8,295 nt of DNA from Gammaproteobacteria bacterium (GTDB lineage: Bacteria; Pseudomonadota; Gammaproteobacteria; S012-40). The stretch spans positions 1 through 8,295 of the forward strand of contig JAOUPJ010000162.1 in the NCBI GenBank assembly GCA_029879945.1, given 5' to 3'. The first letter of the stretch is position 1; every line of letters starts with the position of its first letter. Positions 1 to 6,099 of this stretch are shown here, in pieces. A program made the translations under genes and the position numbers. The notes below the pieces were generated by a model. That model searched no databases and was not told where the DNA came from. It saw only the letters and a list, made by a program, of their open reading frames with translations.

Positions 1-295
1 AGCGGGAAAAGGGGCTCAGATCGACCCAGTCGTCAATGGTCCCCACAATCAGGACCAGACCGCCTCCGGCAAGAAGCCCCAGTATTGATTCGAGGGGTGG
101 TTTACCTGCGGCCAAAATGGCAACCACCAGGCCCACATACATGGCAATCCCGCCGATAAGAGGCACACTGCCCTTATGACGCTTGCGACCGCCAGGATGG
201 TCCACAAGCCCAAGTGATCGTGCAACGGGTTGCAGGAACCAGATGAGCGCTGCGGTAAAAATGAATCCAAGTATGTAACTGGGGAAACTGTCCAT
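1..295 (-). CDS. WecA/MraY-family undecaprenyl-phosphate sugar-1-phosphate transferase, N-terminal part
   Basis: Partial gene: 98 codons from the ATG at 295-293 run off the left edge with no stop. The family transfers a sugar-1-phosphate (GlcNAc-1-P for WecA) from a UDP-sugar to undecaprenyl phosphate at the inner membrane, the first step of many O-antigen, common-antigen and exopolysaccharide pathways. Seen here: a hydrophobic helix at residues 8-21, the family's cytoplasmic signature DHPGGRKRHKG at 32-42 followed by PLIGG at 45-49, a second hydrophobic stretch at about 50-63, a third at 71-87, and the Asp-Asp pair of GTIDDWVDLS at 85-94, which in this family contributes to Mg2+/active-site chemistry. 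Start choice: GGAAG (plus positions 301-305) lies 5 bp upstream of the ATG. The gene is divergent from the vanZ-like gene. WecA versus a paralogue such as WbpL or TagO cannot be decided from this third of the protein; MraY itself is less likely because of the RKRH signature. Confidence 0.88.
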   Translation of the reverse strand, partial: MDSFPSYILGFIFTAALIWFLQPVARSLGLVDHPGGRKRHKGSVPLIGGIAMYVGLVVAILAAGKPPLESILGLLAGGGLVLIVGTIDDWVDLSPFSR

Positions 296-336
296 TATCA
301 CTTCCGGAAACCGCTGTGACGACACCTTAAAAAAAC

Positions 337-348
337 GTGAAAATTCAC
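337..348. promoter_or_regulatory. 12-bp dyad GTGAA-AA-TTCAC, possible operator or weak attenuator
   Basis: Perfect 5-bp arms flank a central AA. Read on the minus strand, toward wecA, it is followed almost at once by seven T residues (complement of the A run at 329-335), so it could act as a very weak hairpin/T-tract attenuator in the wecA leader. The short AT-rich stem makes that doubtful. Its centre is 36 bp from the centre of the similar dyad at 373-384. No regulator can be named. Confidence 0.25.
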
Positions 349-372
349 CTTTCTAAGGCCAACTTCCTATCT

Positions 373-384
373 GTCCGAACGGAC
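373..384. promoter_or_regulatory. 12-bp dyad GTCCG-AA-CGGAC, possible operator
   Basis: Perfect 5-bp GC-rich arms flank a central AA, the same architecture as the dyad at 337-348. It lies about 40 bp upstream of the putative -35 of the vanZ-like gene and about 80 bp upstream of the wecA-like start. A dimeric repressor or activator could bind here. The palindrome is seen directly; the role is inference and the binding protein is unknown. Confidence 0.3.
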
Positions 385-422
385 TTAGAATAACTTAAAT
401 CCCTTAGGTATTCTAGCGATAC

Positions 423-451
423 ACGACAGATTAGGTCTACTCCTTTATAAA
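423..451 (+). promoter_or_regulatory. Possible sigma70 promoter for the vanZ-like gene
   Basis: ACGACA (423-428) and TATAAA (446-451) are separated by 17 bp. The -35 matches TTGACA at 4 of 6 positions and the -10 matches TATAAT at 5 of 6. It would start transcription near 458 and leave a leader of roughly 115 nt before the chosen start at 575. This is consensus matching only. Confidence 0.35.
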
Positions 452-561
452 CACTCGGCCCGCTTTGTGAATTATTTAGTTAAAACTCAACAAATATTGT
501 CTAGTGGATCACAAATCTGGCAAAGGACTAGTAGTAAAGCAAACAATTTGCCAGAAAAAAT

Positions 562-567
562 GAGGGA
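562..567 (+). promoter_or_regulatory. Ribosome binding site that fixes the vanZ-like start
   Basis: GAGGGA lies 7 bp before the ATG at 575. In-frame upstream starts (GTG 467, ATG 560) have no comparable site. Confidence 0.6.
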
Positions 568-574
568 AATCGCG

Positions 575-994
575 ATGTCGAGTACCATCAATGAACCAAA
601 TTATCACTTTCGGCGAGTATGGTGGGGATTGGCTATTATACTGATCACTACGGTCGCCTATTTTAGCACCACACCGGGCGAGCCCTTTGTCTCTTCGAAA
701 AATTACGGTGATAAGCTTCTACACTTGGCAACCTATCTGGGTCTGATGTTTTTTTTAGGTCAGCGCTGCGTACGTGCGGCCCATTGGACGCTCGCTGTGT
801 ACCTCGTCCTGCTGGGAGCGGTACTCGAGATTATCCAGCTCTATGTAGGTAGGTCTTTTGAGCTGGAAGACATTTTTGCGAACTGTCTGGGCGTGTTATT
901 CGCCTGGATTGCATTGGCCCACCCCCTGGCTCGCTCCCTGCTTTTTCACATCGACCATTGGATAGTAAATAGGCTAATCGCTTCCAGAAGCTAA
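575..994 (+). CDS. VanZ-like family membrane protein
   Basis: 139-residue protein of the VanZ-like family (PF04892 type). VanZ itself gives low-level teicoplanin resistance. Many chromosomal relatives have no known function and occur near cell-envelope or polysaccharide genes. Family hallmarks are visible: DKLLH at 46-50 followed by an aromatic-rich helix, GAVLEIIQ at 81-88, Arg93, and ELEDIFANCLG at 97-107. Four hydrophobic segments fall at about 15-30, 51-62, 70-89 and 100-116, with a basic, amphipathic C-terminus. Start choice: the frame is open back to a GTG at 467, but those 36 extra residues are polar, lack a ribosome site and precede the usual VanZ start, while ATG 575 has GAGGGA at good spacing. 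It stands 83 bp before galU and may share its transcript. Substrate and role are unknown; the envelope link is inferred from family and neighbours. Confidence 0.85.
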   Translation: MSSTINEPNYHFRRVWWGLAIILITTVAYFSTTPGEPFVSSKNYGDKLLHLATYLGLMFFLGQRCVRAAHWTLAVYLVLLGAVLEIIQLYVGRSFELEDIFANCLGVLFAWIALAHPLARSLLFHIDHWIVNRLIASRS

Positions 995-1008
995 CGCCAC
1001 AATTGGTC

Positions 1009-1030
1009 TCTACCGGCCACATACGGTAGA
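1009..1030 (+). repeat. Inverted repeat between the vanZ-like gene and galU
   Basis: TCTACCG (1009-1015) and CGGTAGA (1024-1030) form a 7-bp stem with an 8-nt loop, 15 bp after the vanZ-like stop. No T tract follows, so it is not a standard intrinsic terminator. It could be a leader hairpin for galU, an mRNA 3'-end stabiliser or an operator. Confidence 0.3.
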
Positions 1031-1077
1031 CTACCCCAAAAATATTTCCAAACTTTAACAAAGACAGGACCGACTCA

Positions 1078-1959
1078 ATGGCCAAACCCGTACGCAAAGC
1101 TGTTTTTCCCGTTGCCGGAATGGGCACGCGCTTCCTTCCCGCGACCAAGGCGAATCCCAAAGAGATGCTACCTGTGGTAGATAAGCCGCTTATTCAATAC
1201 GCCGCTGAGGAAGCCGTCGCGGCGGGATGTACCCAATTAATTTTTGTGACCAGCAGCTCCAAAAGGGCGATCGAGGACCACTTCGATAAAAACTTTGAGC
1301 TGGAGACCAAGCTGGAGCAGAGCAATAAACAAAAGCTTTTAGAAATAGTCCAGGGAATTTTGCCAGATGGGGTTTCATGCGTCTACGTACGCCAGCCTGA
1401 GGCCCTGGGCCTGGGGCATGCGGTGCTTTGCGCCAAAGACGTGGTGGGTGATGAGCCCTTTTGTGTCATCCTTGCCGACGACTTAATTGATGGCAATGGG
1501 CGTGATTGCTTGACTCAAATGGTGGATTGTTACGATGATTTTGGTTCTAGTGTGATTGGGGTTGAAGAAGTGGGTCAGGACGAGACCGATAAATACGGAA
1601 TAGTTGCTGTCACCGAGATGCAGGACCGAGTTGCAAGAATTGACAAGATTGTAGAAAAACCCAAGCCGACAGAGGCCCCGTCCAATCTGGCGGTTGTGGG
1701 ACGTTATGTCCTCACACCCCGCATTTTTGAACTTCTGGAAAAGGTGGGGCAAGGCAGTGGTGGCGAAATCCAGTTGACGGATGCCATCGCCATGCTCAAA
1801 GAGGCAGAACGGGTACTGGCCTATCGATTTGAAGGGACTCGCTATGACTGCGGAAGCAAGCTGGGTTACCTAATGGCCACTGTAGAGTATGGTCTGAAAC
1901 ACGAAGGATTAGGCGAAGAGTTTAGAAGCTACATCCGATCACTCGCACAATCGAGCTAA
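1078..1959 (+). CDS. galU: UTP--glucose-1-phosphate uridylyltransferase GalU
   Basis: 293-residue cytoplasmic enzyme making UDP-glucose from UTP and glucose-1-phosphate, the glucosyl donor for lipopolysaccharide, exopolysaccharide, trehalose and periplasmic glucans. The nucleotidyltransferase fold is clear: the nucleotide-binding loop AGMGTRFLPATKANPKEM at 13-30, the RQPEALGLGHAV segment at 105-116, VILADDLID at 130-138 with the metal-binding Asp, and the EKP motif in the middle third. Length is normal for bacterial GalU (about 280-300). AGGA at 1066-1069 lies 8 bp before the ATG. No strong promoter is evident in the 83-bp gap upstream, so it may depend on the vanZ-like transcript or a weak local promoter. 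cysM follows after 8 bp, implying co-transcription. Pairing with a wecA-like gene and an asnB-type gene fits a surface-polysaccharide supply role. Alternatives such as RmlA or GalF are much less likely given the motifs. Confidence 0.96.
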   Translation: MAKPVRKAVFPVAGMGTRFLPATKANPKEMLPVVDKPLIQYAAEEAVAAGCTQLIFVTSSSKRAIEDHFDKNFELETKLEQSNKQKLLEIVQGILPDGVSCVYVRQPEALGLGHAVLCAKDVVGDEPFCVILADDLIDGNGRDCLTQMVDCYDDFGSSVIGVEEVGQDETDKYGIVAVTEMQDRVARIDKIVEKPKPTEAPSNLAVVGRYVLTPRIFELLEKVGQGSGGEIQLTDAIAMLKEAERVLAYRFEGTRYDCGSKLGYLMATVEYGLKHEGLGEEFRSYIRSLAQSS

Positions 1960-1967
1960 TAAGACCC

Positions 1968-2858
1968 ATGTCTTTCCCTACCATAGAGAGTTTTGTTGGT
2001 AACACGCCTCTGGTGCGTCTTCAGCGTTTACCCGGAAACACGTCCAACACGATTTTAGTAAAACTGGAAGGCAATAATCCGGCGGGTTCTGTTAAGGATA
2101 GACCTGCCATGAGTATGATCCAACACGCTGAACAGCGTGGAGAGATCAAACCGGGTGACACGCTTATCGAAGCGACCAGCGGAAACACCGGTATCGCTTT
2201 GGCCATGGCTGCTGCGATCAAGGGCTACAGGATGATTTTGATCATGCCCGAGCACATGAGTGTGGAACGCCGTGGCGTAATGAAGGCATTTGGTGCCGAG
2301 ATCGTGTTGGTCGCCCGAGAGCAGGGCATGGAAGGGGCGCGTGATCTGGCCCAGGCCATGGAAGCGGAAGGCAAGGGCAAGGTGTTGGATCAGTTCGGCA
2401 ATCCGGACAATCCCCTGGCGCATTATGAAGGCACTGCCCGCGAGATATGGCGCGATACCCATGGCGGTATCACTCACTTTGTTTCTGCCATGGGTACCAC
2501 AGGCACCATTATGGGCAATTCCCGTTACCTCAAGGAACAGAATCAAGACATCCAGATCATCGGTGTACAGCCCATGGAAGGGGCGAACATTCCCGGGATA
2601 CGTCGTTGGCCTGCGGAATATTTGCCGCGCATCTATGATCCGGCACGCGTGGATCGCATTATCGATGTGAGTCAGCAACAGGCGGAAGACACCACCCGAG
2701 ACCTGTCTTCGCGTGAAGGAATTTTTTGTGGCATCTCTTCTGGTGGGGCAGTGGCTGCGGCACTGCAATTATCAGCAGAAGTGGAGAACGCAATTATCGT
2801 GGCGATAATCTGTGATCGAGGAGATAGATACCTGTCCACAGGCGTCTTTCCGGCGTGA
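1968..2858 (+). CDS. cysM: Cysteine synthase B (O-acetylserine sulfhydrylase B)
   Basis: 296-residue PLP enzyme converting O-acetylserine and sulfide to cysteine; CysM of enterics also accepts thiosulfate, giving S-sulfocysteine. Seen: the PLP Schiff-base lysine K43 in NPAGSVKDRPAMSM (37-50), the substrate loop EATSGNTGIAL (68-78), the PLP-phosphate loop GTTGT (176-180), and SSGGAVA (257-263). The CysM-type signatures LDQFGNPDNP (140-149), IPGIRRWP (208-215) and AIICDRGDRYLSTGVF near the C-terminus separate it from CysK. It ends a few residues after that motif, slightly shorter than the E. coli protein. The ribosome site is weak, with only 8 bp after galU, which suggests translation coupled to galU. 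In Pseudomonas cysM stands directly beside rlmD; here an exonuclease gene separates them. Confidence 0.96.
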   Translation: MSFPTIESFVGNTPLVRLQRLPGNTSNTILVKLEGNNPAGSVKDRPAMSMIQHAEQRGEIKPGDTLIEATSGNTGIALAMAAAIKGYRMILIMPEHMSVERRGVMKAFGAEIVLVAREQGMEGARDLAQAMEAEGKGKVLDQFGNPDNPLAHYEGTAREIWRDTHGGITHFVSAMGTTGTIMGNSRYLKEQNQDIQIIGVQPMEGANIPGIRRWPAEYLPRIYDPARVDRIIDVSQQQAEDTTRDLSSREGIFCGISSGGAVAAALQLSAEVENAIIVAIICDRGDRYLSTGVFPA

Positions 2859-2866
2859 GAAAGTAG

Positions 2867-3640
2867 ATGAATATTTTTGTTTTTGATATTGAGACGATCC
2901 CCGATATAGATGGCGGCCGTAGACTTTATAATTTGGACGGTCTCAGCGACAAAGAAGTGGGTACCATCCTTTTTCACAAACGCCGACAGGAAACAGGGAC
3001 CAGCGAATTCCTACGCCATCACATGCATCGCATCGTAGCCATCTCTGTTGTGTTGAGAACCCATGACCGCTTCAAAGTCTGGTCTCTTGGAAATGAAGAT
3101 TCAGACGAAAAAGAACTCCTGCAGCGCTTTTTTGATGGCATCGATCGCTATACCCCTACACTGGTCTCCTGGAATGGCAGTGGTTTTGATTTACCCGTGA
3201 TTCACTATCGTTCTCTTGCAAACAGTGTCAGTGCAAAAAAGTATTGGGACGTAGGTGACGATGATCGAGATTTCAAATGGAATAATTACATTAGCCGTTA
3301 TCACTGGCGTCATATCGACTTGATGGACGTGATTGCCGGATTTCAGCCGCGCGCCAATGCCCCCTTGGACGAGATCGCCACATTACTCGGCTTCCCCGGA
3401 AAAATGGGCATGAGTGGCGCAGCGGTATGGGATAATTTTCTGGACAGTAACCTCAAGGGCATTCGCGACTATTGCGAAACAGACGTGCTCAACACCTACT
3501 TGGTCTATTTGCGCTTTCAATTGATGCGCGGCCAAATGGATGCGGAGCAATATAGACAGGAATGCGAGTTTGTTCGTCAGAGTCTGCAAGCCGAAGACAA
3601 ACCTCATATCCAGCAGTTTTTAGACGCCTGGGCGGAATAG
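2867..3640 (+). CDS. Predicted 3'-5' exonuclease, DEDDy type, related to the DNA polymerase B proofreading domain
   Basis: 257-residue stand-alone exonuclease of the PolB-exo2-like family (PF10108 type). The family is predicted to remove nucleotides from DNA or RNA 3' ends with two metal ions; its substrate is not established. All catalytic motifs are visible: Exo I FDIET with D7 and E9, Exo II SWNGSGFDLP with N103 and D108, and Exo III YCETD with Y202 and D206, the tyrosine marking the DEDDy subclass. HIDLMD at 149-154 is a further family feature. The region at 160-190, with ALDEIA/LLGFPGK-like spacing (PLDEIATLLGFPGKMGMSG), is typical. There is no polymerase domain, so it is not a truncated polymerase. 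It starts 8 bp after the cysM stop with a weak purine-rich ribosome site and is followed by rlmD after 13 bp, so it is probably co-transcribed with both. Nucleic-acid or RNA-processing function is inferred from the fold and from rlmD next door. Confidence 0.9.
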   Translation: MNIFVFDIETIPDIDGGRRLYNLDGLSDKEVGTILFHKRRQETGTSEFLRHHMHRIVAISVVLRTHDRFKVWSLGNEDSDEKELLQRFFDGIDRYTPTLVSWNGSGFDLPVIHYRSLANSVSAKKYWDVGDDDRDFKWNNYISRYHWRHIDLMDVIAGFQPRANAPLDEIATLLGFPGKMGMSGAAVWDNFLDSNLKGIRDYCETDVLNTYLVYLRFQLMRGQMDAEQYRQECEFVRQSLQAEDKPHIQQFLDAWAE

Positions 3641-3653
3641 TTCACCTCGTATC

Positions 3654-4982
3654 ATGTCCCGTAGACGTAAAAAATTTTCCAAACCCAATGCCACGGTTGA
3701 AATAGAAACCCTGTCTCACGATGGGCGTGGTATCGCGCGTGTCGAGGGCAAGACGGTCTTTGTGTCTCGTGCCCTTCCTGGTGAAACCGTGGAGATCAGC
3801 TACACCCTTTCCAAAAAGAATTTTGACGAAGCCAATGTCGTAAAAGTGATTGTCGCTTCTGAAAAAAGGGCGACACCACCGTGCGATTCCTTCGATCAAT
3901 GCGGGGGTTGTAGCGTGCAGCACATCAGTCCGCAAGATCAGATTGAAATGAAACAAAACCATTTAATGGACTTGCTGAAAAATATTGGAAAGACCAAACC
4001 AGATTCGATTCTTCCACCACTTCAAGCAGAAACCTCCGGCTATCGTCGCAAGGCCAGATTAGGCGTGAGATTCGTGGAGAAAAAAGAAAAGGTGCTGGTG
4101 GGTTTTCGGGAACGTAATGGACGCTATTTAGCTGATATTGATTCCTGCAAGGTCTTGGTGCCGCAAGTGGGTGAGCGTATCAAAGAACTGGGGGACTTGA
4201 TCCATACATTAGAGGCCTACAATACCATTGCTCAAATCGAGGTGGCGGCAGGGGATGAAGAGATTGCCCTGGTATTCAGAAATCTCAAAGAGCTTTCCGA
4301 TTCGGATCGAGAAAAACTGTGTGCGTTTGGAAAGCAATATGATTTTCAAATCTGGTTACAACCCAAGGGGCCAGACACAGTACACAATATTTTTCCCGGT
4401 GGCGTGGAATATCTTCATTATGCTGTTCCTGAATTTGAGACGCGCTACGAGTTTCGTCCCATCGATTTTACACAGGTCAATGCCGGGATTAATCAAAAAA
4501 TGATAGCCCGCGCCGTTTCACTTTTGGAGCTAAACGAGCAAGACCATGTGCTGGACTTGTTCTGTGGCCTGGGTAATTTTACCTTGCCTTTGGCCCGTTG
4601 TGCCAAATCAGTGGTTGGCGTGGAAGGTGATCAGGGGTTGGTGGACTTGGCTCGGAAAAACGGCAAGCAAAATAATATTGATAATGTTGAATTCTATTTT
4701 TGTAATCTGTTTGAAGATTTTTCCGGTTTGAACTGGGCCAGAGAACGCTACAATAAGATCCTCATTGATCCACCACGCTCCGGTGCGCTTGAAGTGGCGA
4801 AAAATCTGAAACGACTTTCACCAGAAAGACTCGTCTATATTTCTTGTGATCCGGCGACCCTGGCGCGTGATGCAGAAGAGATCGTACATCGTCAGGGGTA
4901 CAGGCTAGTTCAGGCCGGTGTGATGGACATGTTTCCCCATACCACACATGTAGAATCCATAGCCGTATTTGAGCGCCCCTAG
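3654..4982 (+). CDS. rlmD: 23S rRNA (uracil(1939)-C5)-methyltransferase RlmD (RumA)
   Basis: 442-residue SAM-dependent enzyme that methylates U1939 of 23S rRNA (E. coli numbering). An N-terminal TRAM RNA-binding domain (about 8-68; HDGRGIARVEGKTVFV at 22-37) precedes the [4Fe-4S] cluster ligands C77, C83, C86 (CDSFDQCGGC) and C165. The methyltransferase domain shows SAM motif I VLDLFCGLGNF (299-309), LIDPPRSG (370-377) with D372, the catalytic nucleophile C398 in YISCDP, and the general-base glutamate E434 in the HVES stretch. Each sits about 9-10 residues after its E. coli RumA counterpart, so the protein is full length. No clear ribosome site precedes the ATG, 13 bp after the exonuclease stop, so coupled translation is likely. 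It is the last gene of the plus-strand run, and its TAG stop overlaps the stop of a convergent small gene. The related RlmC/TrmA proteins differ in lacking the TRAM domain or the iron-sulfur motif. Confidence 0.96.
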   Translation: MSRRRKKFSKPNATVEIETLSHDGRGIARVEGKTVFVSRALPGETVEISYTLSKKNFDEANVVKVIVASEKRATPPCDSFDQCGGCSVQHISPQDQIEMKQNHLMDLLKNIGKTKPDSILPPLQAETSGYRRKARLGVRFVEKKEKVLVGFRERNGRYLADIDSCKVLVPQVGERIKELGDLIHTLEAYNTIAQIEVAAGDEEIALVFRNLKELSDSDREKLCAFGKQYDFQIWLQPKGPDTVHNIFPGGVEYLHYAVPEFETRYEFRPIDFTQVNAGINQKMIARAVSLLELNEQDHVLDLFCGLGNFTLPLARCAKSVVGVEGDQGLVDLARKNGKQNNIDNVEFYFCNLFEDFSGLNWARERYNKILIDPPRSGALEVAKNLKRLSPERLVYISCDPATLARDAEEIVHRQGYRLVQAGVMDMFPHTTHVESIAVFERP

Positions 4983-5161
4983 ACCATCTGAATCAGAAAG
5001 ACCACAAACAGCACCACGATCAAAATGGGGATCAGTGCACTATGCCAGTCTTTTGCGGTTCCCTTCGGTGAGTTTTCCATGGCGTGTTTTGCTCTGGGGA
5101 TCAAAAAGATGATCAGCATTCCCAAGCCAATGGCCATGATTATTTTTTGCCAGGTTTCCAC
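4979..5161 (-). CDS. Small two-helix membrane protein, function unknown
   Basis: 60 residues from a GTG start at 5161-5159. I do not recognise a named family. Residues 7-21 form a hydrophobic helix. A polar, net-basic loop (PRAKHAMENSPKGTAKDW, 22-39) follows, then a second, very hydrophobic helix from 43 to the C-terminus. A helical hairpin in the inner membrane is the obvious reading. Start choice: a strong AAGGAG (plus positions 5171-5176) lies 9 bp before the GTG. The frame is open further upstream, to about 5305, but that stretch crosses the yccA terminator and is not membrane-like. The internal ATG at residue 9 has no ribosome site and would cut the first helix. The gene lies downstream of the yccA terminator, so it probably has its own promoter, possibly around a TAATATAG stretch about 25 bp upstream of the ribosome site. 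Its TAG stop overlaps the rlmD stop. Confidence 0.75.
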   Translation of the reverse strand: METWQKIIMAIGLGMLIIFLIPRAKHAMENSPKGTAKDWHSALIPILIVVLFVVFLIQMV

Positions 5162-5170
5162 GTAACTCGT

Positions 5171-5176
5171 CTCCTT
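5171..5176 (-). promoter_or_regulatory. Strong ribosome binding site fixing the GTG start of the small membrane protein
   Basis: On the minus strand this reads AAGGAG, 9 bp upstream of GTG 5161-5159. It is one of the strongest ribosome sites in the window and the main evidence that the 60-aa gene is real and begins with GTG. Confidence 0.7.
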
Positions 5177-5226
5177 TGACACGATCTCTATATTACATCG
5201 CGCTTGATCACTTTGGGACAGGTTCC

Positions 5227-5258
5227 AAAAGAAAGCCCCGGATAACCGGGGCTTCTTT
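5227..5258. terminator. Rho-independent terminator, probably bidirectional
   Basis: GCCCCGG (5235-5241) and CCGGGGC (5246-5252) form a 7-bp GC stem with an ATAA loop. On the minus strand the stem is followed by TTTCTTTT, serving yccA, which ends 31 bp upstream. On the plus strand it is followed by TTCTTT, so it may also stop transcripts leaving rlmD. No other good terminator for rlmD was seen between 4983 and here. Confidence 0.82.
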
Positions 5259-5282
5259 GCTATGCAATAAATGACTTGTGTC

Positions 5283-5948
5283 TTAATCGTCGCCGCTGAA
5301 TGCACCCAATAGGTGTAGCAGAGCGGTGAACAGATTGTAGATATTCAAGTACAGGCTAACAGTTGCCATGATGTAGTTGGTTTCACCGCCGTTGGCGATA
5401 CGGCTTGTATCAAACAGGATCATACCGCTCATTAACAGAACAATAGCACCGGAAATGGCCAGTGACACGGCGGGTATTTCCATAAAGATATTTGCCACTG
5501 CCGCCAAAAGGACCACAATCAGGCCGGCCATGAGGAAGCCACCCATGAAGCTGAAGTCTTTCTTACTGGTTAGGGCATAACCGGAAAGACCCAGGAAGAT
5601 GGCACCAGTGCCGCCCATGGCTGTCATCACGATCTGGCTGCCGTTGGGCAGAGCCAGGTAGTGGTTAAGCAGAGGGCCCAGGCCCAGGCCTAGCAGACCG
5701 GTGATACCGAAAACGACGGCAATGCCGGCGGCGGAGTTAGCGGTTCGTGGTAACACAAACCAAATCAATACGATAGAGCCTATAAACGCTACCATGTTGG
5801 CCATGAAGCCCAGATTCAGGGTCATGGAAATACCAGCTGTAATCGCACTGAAAAATAGGGTGATAGAAAGCAGGGTATATGTATTACGAATTAATTTATT
5901 TTTCGCCTGGGTGGAAACCGCAGTAGTCGAAAAAACAGGTGAATTCAT
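5283..5948 (-). CDS. yccA: YccA-like Bax inhibitor-1 family membrane protein
   Basis: 221-residue inner-membrane protein of the BI-1 (UPF0005/TMBIM) superfamily. E. coli YccA is a substrate and modulator of the FtsH-HflKC protease; other family members are pH-sensitive Ca2+ leak channels. Seen: a cytoplasmic N-terminus, then KLIRNTYTLLSITLFFSAIT (18-37), strongly YccA-like; seven hydrophobic segments at about 24-44, 48-66, 73-91, 104-126, 134-156, 160-179 and 192-217; and the family signature DTSRIANGGETNYIM (180-194) with ATVSLYLNIYNLF just after. The tail ends in GDD. Start choice: AAGGAA (plus positions 5956-5961) lies 7 bp before ATG 5948. In-frame starts further up (5996-5999) would add a nonconserved 16-17-residue extension with badly spaced ribosome signals. 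A terminator follows 31 bp downstream, and a promoter candidate lies at 6017-6044, so it looks monocistronic. YccA rather than YbhL is judged by sequence similarity recalled from E. coli. Confidence 0.93.
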   Translation of the reverse strand: MNSPVFSTTAVSTQAKNKLIRNTYTLLSITLFFSAITAGISMTLNLGFMANMVAFIGSIVLIWFVLPRTANSAAGIAVVFGITGLLGLGLGPLLNHYLALPNGSQIVMTAMGGTGAIFLGLSGYALTSKKDFSFMGGFLMAGLIVVLLAAVANIFMEIPAVSLAISGAIVLLMSGMILFDTSRIANGGETNYIMATVSLYLNIYNLFTALLHLLGAFSGDD

Positions 5949-6016
5949 CGTTTCGTTCCTTTTTAGATTTTCGAGAAAACCAGAAAATAAGACCATCAAT
6001 CCTTACAAAGGTTCAC

Positions 6017-6044
6017 AGGATATCATGTTCTCCTCAGATGGCAA
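6017..6044 (-). promoter_or_regulatory. Possible sigma70 promoter for yccA
   Basis: On the minus strand TTGCCA (plus 6039-6044) is followed after 16 bp by TATCCT (plus 6017-6022), preceded by TG at the extended -10 position. The -35 matches consensus at 5 of 6 positions and the -10 at 4 of 6. The leader to ATG 5948 would be about 60 nt. It sits in the 173-bp gap between asnB and yccA, supporting separate transcription. Confidence 0.45.
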
Positions 6045-6099
6045 TAATCGGACCTATTTGTTGATTCTTTATTGTTTTTTCCCGGATTTGGCAACTGAA

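Larger units (their letters stand above)
296..574. other. Divergent intergenic region between wecA-like and vanZ-like genes
   Basis: This 279-bp gap must hold start signals for both flanking genes. It is AT-rich and contains two 12-bp dyads of the same design (337-348 and 373-384), a perfect 8-bp palindrome TTCCGGAA (302-309) beside the minus-strand ribosome site, and a possible plus-strand promoter (423-451). No small ORF with a credible ribosome site was seen. No convincing -35/-10 pair was found for the minus-strand gene. Confidence 0.7.

Noticed and set aside
467..574. N-terminal extension of the vanZ-like protein from GTG 467
   Set aside because: Polar, non-family-like residues with no ribosome site, while ATG 575 has GAGGGA 7 bp upstream.
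1003..1032. TTGGTC/TAGACT promoter-like pair upstream of galU
   Set aside because: The -35 matches consensus at only 3 of 6 positions and the pair overlaps an inverted repeat; too weak to list as a promoter.
2055..2768. 237-codon minus-strand open frame opposite cysM
   Set aside because: It lies entirely within confidently identified cysM on the other strand and encodes no recognisable domain, so it is a codon-bias shadow.
5162..5305. Longer 108-residue version of the small membrane protein
   Set aside because: It would read through the yccA terminator stem-loop and lacks a ribosome site. The strong AAGGAG sits before GTG 5161.
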